A DNA stretch of 64,000 bases from Pontibacter beigongshangensis. Lineage in GTDB: Bacteria > Bacteroidota > Bacteroidia > Cytophagales > Hymenobacteraceae. Made by a program: the position numbers and the translations under genes. Below, piece after piece: positions 41,059 to 49,080 of the stretch. The first letter of the stretch is position 1, and each line of letters opens with the position of its first letter. The notes under the pieces are model-generated. The model searched no databases. It was given only the letters and a program-made list of their open reading frames with translations, and was not told the DNA's origin. The stretch spans positions 23,982-87,981 of the forward strand of contig NZ_VFSD01000027.1 of the NCBI RefSeq assembly GCF_014332515.1, given 5' to 3'.

Positions 41059-42111
41059 CTAACTTTCCAACTTCTCAACCTCTCTCCCCATGCGCTGGGC
41101 CATCATGCTCGACACCAGCAGTTGCAGGGCGTGGTACACCATAATGGGCAGCAGAATAATGCCGACTATATTGGCATCCGGAAACAGCACCTTCGACATG
41201 ACCGTGCCATGCACCAGCGATTTTTTGGAGCCGCAGAAAATAGCCGTTATCCTGTCTTCGCGCTTAAAACCGAGCAGCCGGCTCAGCAGCGTGATCAGCA
41301 GAAAGGCCAGGAAAAACAGCACCAGCATGGCCACACTGAGCAACAGCATATCCTGCCAGCCAAAGGCGCTGAACATATCGCGGGCAAAAGATTCGCAGAA
41401 GGAGGTGTACACAATGGTCAGGATGATGGCCTGGTCGAAGTAGCGGAGCTTCTTTTTGTGTTTTTCGGCAAAGCCCCCCCAGCGGCTGTTGAGCAGAATG
41501 CCCAGCACCACCGGCAGCAGCACCTGCAGCACCAGCTTGCCCAGCACATCGCCCATCTCAAAATTGGTTGTGCTGCTGCCTGCCAGAAATAGGCCCATCC
41601 ACAGCGGCGTGATAAAAATGCCGAGTATGCTCGAAATGCTGGCGTTAAAAATAGCAGCGGGCATGTTGCCCCCGGCTATCGCCACCATCACCACCGCCGA
41701 TGAAACGGTAGACGGCAGCGCCGCCACATAAAAAGTGCCCAGCCAAAGCGTTTCGTAGGCGGTGCCTTTTGCCAGGCTGTAAAGCGGCAGCACCAGCAGC
41801 GGAAAGAGCAGAAAAGTACTCAGCTGCACCACCAGGTGCAGTCGCCAGCTGCTCAGCCCGGCCCTCAGTTTCTCCACACTCAGCCGCAGGCCATAGAAAA
41901 AGAAAATGAGCGACACCCCGTATCCTGCCACATCTCCCAGCGAAACAGGTTCACGGTCTGTGCCAAACTCCGGCCACAGGTAAGCCAGCCCGATCATGGC
42001 GAGCAGCGCCAGCAGAAACCAGTCCAGGCCCACATGGGCGGCCATGGCCCCTACACGTGGTACCAGTCCTACCGCCTGCTGCGCTTCCTGCTCAGGTTGT
42101 TGTGTTTGCAT
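41059..42111 (-). CDS. SBF-like (bile acid:sodium symporter superfamily) transporter
   Basis: This 350-residue membrane protein has nine or ten helices. Features of the SBF-like branch (YfeH type) include GLRLSVEKLRAGL, ALPSTVSSAVVMVAIAGGN, the SISSILGIFITP stretch, and IFCGSKKSLVHGTVMS. Related proteins move organic anions with sodium, but the substrate here is unknown. The 3' end runs to within 41 bases of the family A hairpin, converging with the DUF3817 gene. Confidence 0.87.
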   Translation of the reverse strand: MQTQQPEQEAQQAVGLVPRVGAMAAHVGLDWFLLALLAMIGLAYLWPEFGTDREPVSLGDVAGYGVSLIFFFYGLRLSVEKLRAGLSSWRLHLVVQLSTFLLFPLLVLPLYSLAKGTAYETLWLGTFYVAALPSTVSSAVVMVAIAGGNMPAAIFNASISSILGIFITPLWMGLFLAGSSTTNFEMGDVLGKLVLQVLLPVVLGILLNSRWGGFAEKHKKKLRYFDQAIILTIVYTSFCESFARDMFSAFGWQDMLLLSVAMLVLFFLAFLLITLLSRLLGFKREDRITAIFCGSKKSLVHGTVMSKVLFPDANIVGIILLPIMVYHALQLLVSSMMAQRMGREVEKLES

Positions 42112-42167
42112 GGGTAATTGTTAAGTAGTAGATGCTTGTTTATAACTTGCTTTTACCAGTCAAAAAT

Positions 42168-42209
42168 AAAAAAGCGGCCCTCATAAACATGTATGAGAGT
42201 CGCTTTTTT
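42168..42209 (-). terminator. Terminator after the AsmA-GT51 fusion gene
   Basis: An imperfect 18-bp stem (AAAAAAGCGGCCCTCATA) has a 6-nt loop and T-runs on both strands. It lies 19 bases downstream of the fusion gene's stop. Confidence 0.8.
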
Positions 42210-42227
42210 TGGTAAACTGCTTCCGGT

Positions 42228-44228
42228 TTAAAAATCCAGCATATCGATTGTTTCCAGTTCGAAATTACGCTCGTCTACCTGGGTGGTATCCGGGTCGGTC
42301 ACTATTATATCTCTGGCGCGGCCGCTGAGCCGCACATTCGGGTACAGGTTGTCGTATTCTTCCTGACTGATAAGTCCCCGCCGGGCCATGTGCCCGCCAA
42401 TTAAACGGTAATACCCGGCTTTGTAGCCTCGCAGGTTACCGGCACTGTCGAAGGAGGAGCGGTAGCGTTTGGGGCTCGGGATGATGCTGGTCAGAAAAAT
42501 GGCTTCGGCCAGTGAAAGTTCCGATGGCTGCTTGCCAAAATAGAACCGGGAGGCATCTTTGGCCCCGTAAATCTCAGGCCCCCATTCTATAATGTTGAGG
42601 TACACTTCAAACATCCGGTGCTTAGACACCAGCCGCTGGTTTTCGAGCAACCACACAATAATAGCTTCTTCCACCTTGCGGGTAACGGTTTTCTGCCGCG
42701 TGAGAAACACGTTTTTTACGAGCTGCATCGATATGGTGCTGCCGCCCCGTTTAAAGTCGCGCTCCTTTATATTTTTGGCGATCGCCTGCCGGAAAGCCTC
42801 TTCATGGAAGCCCTTGTGCCGGTAAAAATAAGCATCTTCGGCCGTTAAAATGGCATTACGCAAATATGGGCTGATCTCCTCGATAGGCGTGTAGAAGAAA
42901 TTGGATGGCCCTACAGTGAACGTGCGGACCGGTTTGCCATATTCATACACCGTGTGCTCAAAAGAGCGGTTTATTTTCTCCAGGTTGGTTTTGCCGTACT
43001 CCACGATCTTAAAATCTTTGGAGGCATCCAGGTCCGAATCGAACCTCACGGCATCCACACTGTCCATGTTCAGATGGAAGCTCATTTTGTACTTCAGCAG
43101 TCCCTCCGCCTTTATACCTTCCAGGTTCTCGAACAGGCCGGTAGGCAGCGACTCGAAAAAGTCGTTGGCTGGCACATCGCCTGTCTTCACCTTCAGATCA
43201 ATGATATCGGGGTTTCCTCTCTGGTAGGAGGCATATATATTAGCTTTGGCTTTATTGACGCGCACCTCTGTCAGGCTGTCGATTATGTAAAGGTCCGGGC
43301 CAATGCTAACGGAATAATCTACGGCCGCCTCATTTACATGTATGTCTTCGTCGGCCAGCCGTTCGTGGTTCACAAACAGGTCGTTTACCATGGCGGCTCC
43401 TTTCACGGTCAGAATATCGCGTTTAAACGACTTATCGGTGAGGCTGACATACAAGGTATCGAAAGTAATTTCGCCCCCGAACTTCGACTTGACATAAGGC
43501 ACCTTGATGCCATGCTCATCAAAGGCAAACAGACTGGCCGAAATAACATAGGACCTTGGGTTGATGGCACCGTGCACCCGCATGTTGTTCTTCAGCGTGT
43601 CTACCTGAATCGACACCTGCGAATCTATTTCGCCACCGTCTATGGTCAGGTATGGCATCCGGACATCTATGGTGCGGTTGGTAGAGACGTACGACACGTT
43701 CAGGTTCCGGAAAAACACCTGGTCCGGCACGTTATCAAAAGCTGTCTCGATGAGGTTGTTGAGCAGGCGGCCATAGTTGCGGGTGGTTTTCCGGGTGGTA
43801 TCCACAGGGGCGTTTTCGTCTCTTTTTAGCAGAAAGGAGAAGTTATTGCCAGTGGAGTCGCGGGTGGCGGTAATAAAGCCGTTTGCCACCTCCAGGCGCC
43901 TGAACACAGCCCTGCCCTTAAAGATGGAGCGCAGGCTGATAGAAGCGTTCACAGAATCGGTCACAAACAGGGTATCGCGGCCATGCGGCACCAGCGTTAT
44001 GCCACTCAGCACCACCGACCGCAGGTCTGTAAATTCGGCTTTGCCTACCGTAAAGCTAACCGGATAGCGGCTTTCCACTTTTTCGGTAACACGGGCAATA
44101 GCGTATTCCAGCAGCTTGACTCTGAAGATCAGCAGGGAAATGACCAGGATGAGAAAGAAGGCCAGAATACCGCCAGCCACCCATAGGAGTCTTTTTTTTA
44201 AACGAGGGTCCAAATTTCGAGGGTTCAA
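42228..44228 (-). CDS. AsmA-like domain fused to GT51 peptidoglycan glycosyltransferase
   Basis: The 666-residue protein has an N-terminal membrane anchor (about residues 14-36), a beta-rich AsmA/DUF748-like region (about 45-440) and a C-terminal GT51 domain (about 445-640). GT51 motifs are complete: TAEDAYFYRHKGF with the catalytic Glu464, RGGSTISMQLVKN, KVEEAIIVWLLE, LNIIEWGPEIYGAKDAS and SLAEAIFLTSIIPSP. There is no penicillin-binding transpeptidase domain. It would polymerise lipid II in the periplasm, and the AsmA-like part may bind lipids or bridge the envelope (inference). Monofunctional GT51 enzymes are about 240 residues, so this is a large fusion. The start is probably TTG at 44226-44228. 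Confidence 0.88.
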   Translation of the reverse strand: MNPRNLDPRLKKRLLWVAGGILAFFLILVISLLIFRVKLLEYAIARVTEKVESRYPVSFTVGKAEFTDLRSVVLSGITLVPHGRDTLFVTDSVNASISLRSIFKGRAVFRRLEVANGFITATRDSTGNNFSFLLKRDENAPVDTTRKTTRNYGRLLNNLIETAFDNVPDQVFFRNLNVSYVSTNRTIDVRMPYLTIDGGEIDSQVSIQVDTLKNNMRVHGAINPRSYVISASLFAFDEHGIKVPYVKSKFGGEITFDTLYVSLTDKSFKRDILTVKGAAMVNDLFVNHERLADEDIHVNEAAVDYSVSIGPDLYIIDSLTEVRVNKAKANIYASYQRGNPDIIDLKVKTGDVPANDFFESLPTGLFENLEGIKAEGLLKYKMSFHLNMDSVDAVRFDSDLDASKDFKIVEYGKTNLEKINRSFEHTVYEYGKPVRTFTVGPSNFFYTPIEEISPYLRNAILTAEDAYFYRHKGFHEEAFRQAIAKNIKERDFKRGGSTISMQLVKNVFLTRQKTVTRKVEEAIIVWLLENQRLVSKHRMFEVYLNIIEWGPEIYGAKDASRFYFGKQPSELSLAEAIFLTSIIPSPKRYRSSFDSAGNLRGYKAGYYRLIGGHMARRGLISQEEYDNLYPNVRLSGRARDIIVTDPDTTQVDERNFELETIDMLDF

Positions 44229-44591
44229 TGTATTTCTTATCGAAATAGATTATTTAGTTAATTAGTTTCTTACTTAGCAAGCAGCTATCATACCGGGAAC
44301 AAAAGACGCCAGAGCCATACTGACCAGCCTACAAGCAGGCTCTAGCCCCTTTGCCTCTACTGCAACTCCTGTACTTAACAGGCTGCAATATACATGCAAT
44401 GCCGGTAAGGCTGTCATAAAAATATCGCATCTGCCATAACCTCCTGTACATACGGCAGATGCCTGAATTTGATTTGTACAAGTTCTGCAACGGCAATTTC
44501 ACTTCACAAACAAGATGCCAGCACGGTCTGTTGCCACTTCCTGCTTTGAAGGTGCCATTTACACAGCTCACTACCGGAGCAGCGCCATCCC

Positions 44592-44628
44592 GGATTATTT
44601 CAATCAAAAAGCCCCTCCATTGCTGCCA
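44592..44628 (+). repeat. Family A dispersed repeat, copy 21
   Basis: It reads GGATTATTTCAATCAAAAAG, CCCCTCCATTG, CTGCC. The palindrome is cut after its left half. Confidence 0.7.
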
Positions 44629-44700
44629 TAGCCCCTGCCGCCGCTTCAGATACGGCTGCGGATGTAGGATGTTTTTCTCGTTTCGTTCATGAATGATGCT

Positions 44701-44708
44701 TATATTTG
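44701..44708 (+). promoter_or_regulatory. Possible -7 element for purB
   Basis: TATATTTG matches TAnnTTTG exactly, 18 bases before the ATG, implying a leader of about 12 bases. The -33 box is weak. Confidence 0.4.
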
Positions 44709-44726
44709 AGACAAAGACTTTTTTGC

Positions 44727-46079
44727 ATGGACCTAACCACACTTACCGCCATATCGCCGGTCGACGGCCGTTATCGCAGGCAAACGACTGAACTGGCTGC
44801 CTATTTTTCTGAATTTGGCCTGATCCGCTACCGTGTTCTGGTAGAAGTGGAGTACTTTATTGCGCTGTGCGAGCAGCCGCTGCCTTCGCTGCAGGGCATC
44901 TCTCCTTCTATTTTCCCGAAGCTGCGGGCCATCTATGAGCAGTTCACGGAGCAGGATGCGCTTACGATTAAGGAAACCGAAAAAGTAACGAACCACGACG
45001 TGAAAGCCGTGGAGTATTTCCTGAAAGACAAGTTTGATGCGCTGGGGCTCGGCGACTCCAAAGAGTTTATCCACTTCGGGCTTACCTCGCAGGACGTGAA
45101 CAACACCGCCATCCCGATGACCCTGCGCGAGGCCGATGAGCGTGTGATGATGCCTGCCTACCAACTCCTGCACCAGAAGCTGGTGGAGCTGGCCCGGCAG
45201 TGGAAAGACATCCCGATGCTCGCCCACACCCACGGCCAGCCCGCCTCCCCTACCCGCCTGGGCAAGGAGATGATGGTGTTTGCCGAGCGCGTGGAGCGGC
45301 AGCTGGACCTGCTGCGCCAGGTGCCTTTTTCGGCGAAGTTCGGCGGAGCCACCGGCAATTTTAACGCGCACCATGTAGCGTACCCCGGCATTAACTGGCC
45401 TGAATTCGGCAACCGCTTTGTGCAGCAGGTGCTGGGCCTGCGCCGCAGCCAGTACACCACCCAGATTGAGCACTACGATAACCTGGCCGCTTATTTCGAC
45501 GGACTGAAACGCCTGAATTCCATTCTGCTGGACTTTTCGCGTGATGTGTGGCAGTATGTATCGATGGGCTATTTTAAGCAGAAAATTAAGGCCGGAGAAG
45601 TAGGCTCCTCTGCCATGCCGCACAAAGTAAACCCCATCGACTTTGAAAACGCCGAAGGAAACCTCGGCATAGCCAATGCCCTGCTGGAGCACCTGTCGGC
45701 CAAGCTGCCCATCTCCAGGCTGCAACGCGACCTCACCGACTCTACGGTATTGCGCAATGTAGGCGTGCCGCTGGCACACATCGTCATCGCCCTGAAATCG
45801 TTGGAGAAGGGCATCGGCAAGCTGGAACTGAACGAAGCCGCCCTGAAGCACCACCTGGAAGAAAACTGGGCTGTGGTGGCAGAAGGCATACAAACAGTAC
45901 TGCGCCGCGAAGGCTACCCGCAACCTTACGAAGCCCTGAAAGCCCTGACCCGCAAAAACGAGAAGATAACCGAGCAAACCATCAGCAGCTTTATCGAAAC
46001 GCTGGAAGTGAGCGAGGCAGTAAAAGCAGAGCTGAAGCAGATTACGCCTTACAACTATACCGGAGTAGATTTAATTTAG
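44727..46079 (+). CDS. purB: Adenylosuccinate lyase
   Basis: This 450-residue fumarase/aspartase-superfamily enzyme acts twice in purine synthesis, splitting SAICAR and adenylosuccinate to release fumarate. The signature loop is SSAMPHKVNPIDFENAEGN, preceded by THGQPASPTRLGKE and TSQDVNNTA with catalytic His/Ser residues. It starts MDLTTLTAISPVDGRYR at ATG 44727; the upstream TTG in frame lies in the promoter region. It is full length and a single gene, although purF is also in the window, 31 kb away. Confidence 0.96.
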   Translation: MDLTTLTAISPVDGRYRRQTTELAAYFSEFGLIRYRVLVEVEYFIALCEQPLPSLQGISPSIFPKLRAIYEQFTEQDALTIKETEKVTNHDVKAVEYFLKDKFDALGLGDSKEFIHFGLTSQDVNNTAIPMTLREADERVMMPAYQLLHQKLVELARQWKDIPMLAHTHGQPASPTRLGKEMMVFAERVERQLDLLRQVPFSAKFGGATGNFNAHHVAYPGINWPEFGNRFVQQVLGLRRSQYTTQIEHYDNLAAYFDGLKRLNSILLDFSRDVWQYVSMGYFKQKIKAGEVGSSAMPHKVNPIDFENAEGNLGIANALLEHLSAKLPISRLQRDLTDSTVLRNVGVPLAHIVIALKSLEKGIGKLELNEAALKHHLEENWAVVAEGIQTVLRREGYPQPYEALKALTRKNEKITEQTISSFIETLEVSEAVKAELKQITPYNYTGVDLI

Positions 46080-46085
46080 GACTAT

Positions 46086-46163
46086 CTGCTGCTCCTGTTG
46101 CCTGGCAGCAGAAGCAGCAGAAGGCTTAATGACCTCCGGAGGGGCTTTTTGATTGGAATAATC
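46086..46163 (-). repeat. Family A dispersed repeat, copy 22
   Basis: It has a long CAG-rich end (GGCAGCAGAAGCAGCAG), ACCTCCGGAGGGGC, TTTTTGATTGGAATAATC. It lies directly downstream of purB. Confidence 0.85.
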
Positions 46164-46224
46164 TGGTTGTGAGAGCCTCAGCCTGGTTTTTGATGGGCGG
46201 CTTATGTACGGCTGCTGTTGTTTT

Positions 46225-46355
46225 AACGGTTTCGGGCTTTGCGAAGGTGGCGATTTTTACCACAAATGTTGATGCGGCGAACCAATGTTTGATTAACCAC
46301 AAATGTGTCTGCGGAGCAATGAACCGCCACTTTTGCCAAACCCGTGTTGTGCGTT
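46225..46355 (-). repeat. attC-like imperfect palindrome beside the AT-rich gene
   Basis: Left arm 46225-46252 (AACGGTTTCGGGCTTTGCG, then AAGGTGGCG) and right arm 46325-46355 (CGCCACTTTTGCCAAACCCG, then TGTTGTGCGTT) pair imperfectly over about 130 bp. Inner direct repeats (ACCACAAATGT twice) lie in the loop. The size and bulged symmetry resemble integron attC sites, and it ends about 10 bases from the stop codon of the neighbouring gene, the place an attC takes in a cassette. The terminal boxes do not match the canonical RYYYAAC exactly. Confidence 0.5.
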
Positions 46356-46364
46356 CGTGCTTTA

Positions 46365-47765
46365 TCAATACTTGTTGTTTGCATAACCTGCGATTAAAAA
46401 CCCCATATTCAAAAGTCCTATGAAGCCTTCAATTGAAACTAATAGTCTTGCCCAGCCATTTGGAATTAAGTCACTAAAACCCATTGTTGTGAAAGAAATT
46501 GTGCTGAAATAAAGTCCATGTCCCAAATGGAATTCCTTAATGTCAGTCGCTGTTGAAGTAATTAGGTTATTGTTGAGCCAAAAAATAATTCCAAAAATTA
46601 CAATAGTTGCTAATGAGTAATAAATTATTCTATGCGGCTTTCTCCCATATTCCCAATAATAATAACTCAATGTTTTTGTCAAATAGTTAAATCCTTTGAG
46701 CTTTTGTCTTAGAAATTCATTTTCTTTAATGAAATAGTATTTTGCTACATCGTCGTCACCTTGTTGTTGATAGATTATTTTGAATGCTTTGTAGCCTTGA
46801 TAGTTATTGTCTGCAATGTTTTTATCTTCCTTAATGTGAGTTTGTCCTAATGTGCAATTCTGCATAATAGGATTGAAGTTGCCTCCATAAATTTGGTTAT
46901 TGTAAAGCTTTGTATTAAAAAAATCACCAGATACGTTGCAGTTATAAAATGTCCACTGCTGTAGCTTTGAGTTTAATAAGGTGAAGTTTGTAACTGTGCA
47001 ATGTTCGAGAGTAACCATTGGCATATTAAAGTCTGTTGCTATCCAATTGTCACACGCACAATATGAACAACTTAAATTACCCAGTTCCCCAAAGGAAATA
47101 TCACCAGTAAGTTGAAGTCCACATAAATTCACAAATTCTAATTTCTTACCACGAAATAGCATTCCAAAACCATTTACTGGAATTGGAATGCCGCCCATTT
47201 TTAGCAGTTCAAAATCACTCTTGGGAGCGTAAACGTCAGTGTGTATAAAAACCCTCTCCATCTCATGATTAGGTGCGTGTCGCGAATTTATATACAGTAT
47301 CTCTTGGCTTTTACCTCTTGCTTTTAACCAGTCCAAATATGACGTGAAAGTCTGAAGGTTTTGAAAATTGAAGGTTGTGTCAAATTGTTTTTTTTCGCCT
47401 TCTATTTTTTTATGGCTGACAAAGGTTCTTTCATTAGTATCCCAAATTTGTTTAGTGAGATAAAGCTTCTTGTCTCTCTTTGATAATTTCTTTTTCTCTA
47501 TAAAAGGTGTGATTTCTCCAGTCTCTATTATTATTTCGTTTGTTAGTTTATTGTCAGCTTTCCATTCTTTGAAAAGTAACAGTGTTTTGTCAAAATGAGC
47601 AAGTAATACTGGAAAGTCATTTAACTTTCTCCATTCTATAAATTTATCATCTGATAATGCCCAAAGGTCGAGAATACCCGGCTTAGGGTTGTTCTTTATA
47701 TTTTCAAACAATTCTAAGTCTTTTTCCTCTCTTTCTTTGAGCATTTGTTTTCTGAATTCATTCAT
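46365..47765 (-). CDS. Pentapeptide-like protein with two-helix ion-channel domain, AT-rich
   Basis: The 466-residue product starts MNEFRKQMLKERE; the ATG at 47763-47765 is preferred over a 45-residue upstream extension that looks non-coding. A long soluble part includes a segment with spaced N/C/F/L residues like irregular pentapeptide repeats (about residues 215-330, such as FGELGNLSCSYC and YNNQIYGGNFNP). The C-terminus has two membrane helices around a pore-loop-like TTMGFSD, similar to the TVGYGD filter of potassium channels. It is far more AT-rich than its neighbours, which suggests horizontal transfer. Ion conduction is an inference. Confidence 0.75.
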   Translation of the reverse strand: MNEFRKQMLKEREEKDLELFENIKNNPKPGILDLWALSDDKFIEWRKLNDFPVLLAHFDKTLLLFKEWKADNKLTNEIIIETGEITPFIEKKKLSKRDKKLYLTKQIWDTNERTFVSHKKIEGEKKQFDTTFNFQNLQTFTSYLDWLKARGKSQEILYINSRHAPNHEMERVFIHTDVYAPKSDFELLKMGGIPIPVNGFGMLFRGKKLEFVNLCGLQLTGDISFGELGNLSCSYCACDNWIATDFNMPMVTLEHCTVTNFTLLNSKLQQWTFYNCNVSGDFFNTKLYNNQIYGGNFNPIMQNCTLGQTHIKEDKNIADNNYQGYKAFKIIYQQQGDDDVAKYYFIKENEFLRQKLKGFNYLTKTLSYYYWEYGRKPHRIIYYSLATIVIFGIIFWLNNNLITSTATDIKEFHLGHGLYFSTISFTTMGFSDLIPNGWARLLVSIEGFIGLLNMGFLIAGYANNKY

Positions 47766-48003
47766 TTGTAGGTGTATTTTAGCCTGACGCACAACTAGCA
47801 GATAGCAGTAATAAACATACAGTTTATTGTCGAAATCTACAGATAACCGTACCTGAATTAACGAATATACTATATTACAAAAATAATATTTAATCTCCAT
47901 ATCTTTCCCTCTCCCTACATTTCCAAAATATAGTTAAATTGCTGCACCTAAAATGCCTTATTATAAGTAGGTAAAAACCAGTATTTACTAACCTGAAAAC
48001 ACA

Positions 48004-48507
48004 ATGACTTTAGAAACCGAGAAGCTGACGCTTTTTAAACAGATAGAGCAAAAACTAACCGATCAGGGGTTCACGATAGACAAGCAGGACCGAACGCGCC
48101 CTTGGGGTGGCTTTTTTGTGATAAACGAGGAGCAGGCACAGCAGTTCGCCGACACCTATTTCGATGGTCTGTCGGTGGACAGCCTGCGTATTTCCGGTAA
48201 GCTGAGCCCTAAAATCCTGGTGGTAGCACCAGAGAAACGCCTTTCGTGGCAGTACCACCACCGCCGTGCCGAAATCTGGAAGGTAGTGGAAGGCACCGTA
48301 GGCGTAGTAACCAGCGACACCGATGAGGAAGGAGACGTCAGAACCCTGAAGCCCAGCGAACTGATCACCTTAAACCAAGGCGAGCGCCACCGTCTGGTAG
48401 GCTTAAAAGACTGGGGCATTCTGGCAGAGATCTGGCAACACACCGACATCGAACTGCCTTCCGACGAAGAAGACATTGTGCGCGTGCAGGACGACTTTGG
48501 CCGGTAA
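48004..48507 (+). CDS. Cupin protein, mannose-6-phosphate isomerase type II-like
   Basis: This 167-residue single-domain cupin starts with RPWGGFFVI and has QYHHRRAEIWKVVEGT and GERHRLVG, the metal-binding pattern of the C-terminal isomerase domain of bifunctional GDP-mannose enzymes. Here it stands alone without the nucleotidyltransferase. It could isomerise a sugar phosphate or be a regulatory cupin. The 3' side is repeat-rich. Confidence 0.8.
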   Translation: MTLETEKLTLFKQIEQKLTDQGFTIDKQDRTRPWGGFFVINEEQAQQFADTYFDGLSVDSLRISGKLSPKILVVAPEKRLSWQYHHRRAEIWKVVEGTVGVVTSDTDEEGDVRTLKPSELITLNQGERHRLVGLKDWGILAEIWQHTDIELPSDEEDIVRVQDDFGR

Positions 48508-48547
48508 GTAAACGTGGCTGCCTGCTGTTAGGGCAACAGAAAGCAGC

Positions 48548-48726
48548 AATTATTTAAATGAAGTTACGTTACATTTTTTTGTCCCCCTTGGGGGTAGGGG
48601 CCCTCGATAAAGAAGGGGGTTGGGGGATGAATCACATCTGAGAAGAAGCATTTCAGAAGTCTTTGCGTTACGTGCTGTAGGCCCTAATTTTCTGCAGTCC
48701 CTAAAACATCCCCCTTACCCCCTTCA
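48548..48726. repeat. G/C-tract inverted repeat with a family A end (copy 23)
   Basis: AATTATTTAAATGAAG (48548-48563) is the AT end of a degraded family A copy. Next come CCCCCTTGGGGG, then GAAGGGGGTTGGGGGATG (48612-48629) and an opposing CATCCCCCTTACCCCC near 48706-48720. The inverted arms span about 115 bp with no gene between. It resembles a small palindromic insertion. Confidence 0.6.
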
Positions 48727-48768
48727 AAGGCGGACTTTTCCTCCCAAAGTAAATTTTTCCGTAACATC

Positions 48769-48829
48769 AATTATTCCAATGAAAATGGCCCTCTGGAGGC
48801 AATTTTATCTGCTGATGCTGCTGTTGCTG
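48769..48829 (+). repeat. Family A dispersed repeat, copy 24
   Basis: It reads AATTATTCCAATGAAAATGG, CCCTCTGGAGGC, then TCTGCTGATGCTGCTGTTG. This is a full-length copy. Confidence 0.85.
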
Positions 48830-48855
48830 TATAGCAAGACAATCGTGGTTTAATT

Positions 48856-48901
48856 CAAACGCCCTGCGTTTTGCTTCTGAAGCAAAAACGCAGGGCGTTT
48901 G
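48856..48901. repeat. Long near-perfect hairpin
   Basis: CAAACGCCCTGCGTTTTGCT and its complement (one bulged base) form a stem of more than 20 bp around a very short loop. T-tails are weak on both sides. It could serve as a transcription barrier between the cupin gene and the convergent surface-protein operon. Confidence 0.8.
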
Positions 48902-49080
48902 ACCTATTTCCTATCAACAAATAAATACTGCTCCTGTATTCGCTGTCGGCGGGTGAGGCATTTCATAACTAATATAATGTAGGTCCGCAAAACCCATTCA
49001 TCAGGCCAGCAAGCAGGAAATTACGTTTAGCGCTATCTGTTAAACAGAATAATAAAGCCTTTTGCCCAAAAGATAAATAC

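Larger units (their letters stand above)
44229..44726. other. Intergenic, about 500 bp
   Basis: It contains a 9-bp inverted repeat GCATCTGCC (44427-44435) / GGCAGATGC (44454-44462), family A copy 21 and the purB promoter region. An open frame on the minus strand (44329-44742) is not convincing because it crosses the repeat and the purB start. Confidence 0.5.

Noticed and set aside
40959..41144. Plus-strand open frame beginning MNYSNENSPPEA
   Set aside because: It is a translation of family A copy 20 followed by antisense DNA of the SBF-like transporter gene.
44329..44742. Minus-strand open frame of 137 codons upstream of purB
   Set aside because: It crosses a family A repeat and overlaps the purB promoter and start in antisense; the product is Cys/Trp/Arg-rich with no domain pattern.
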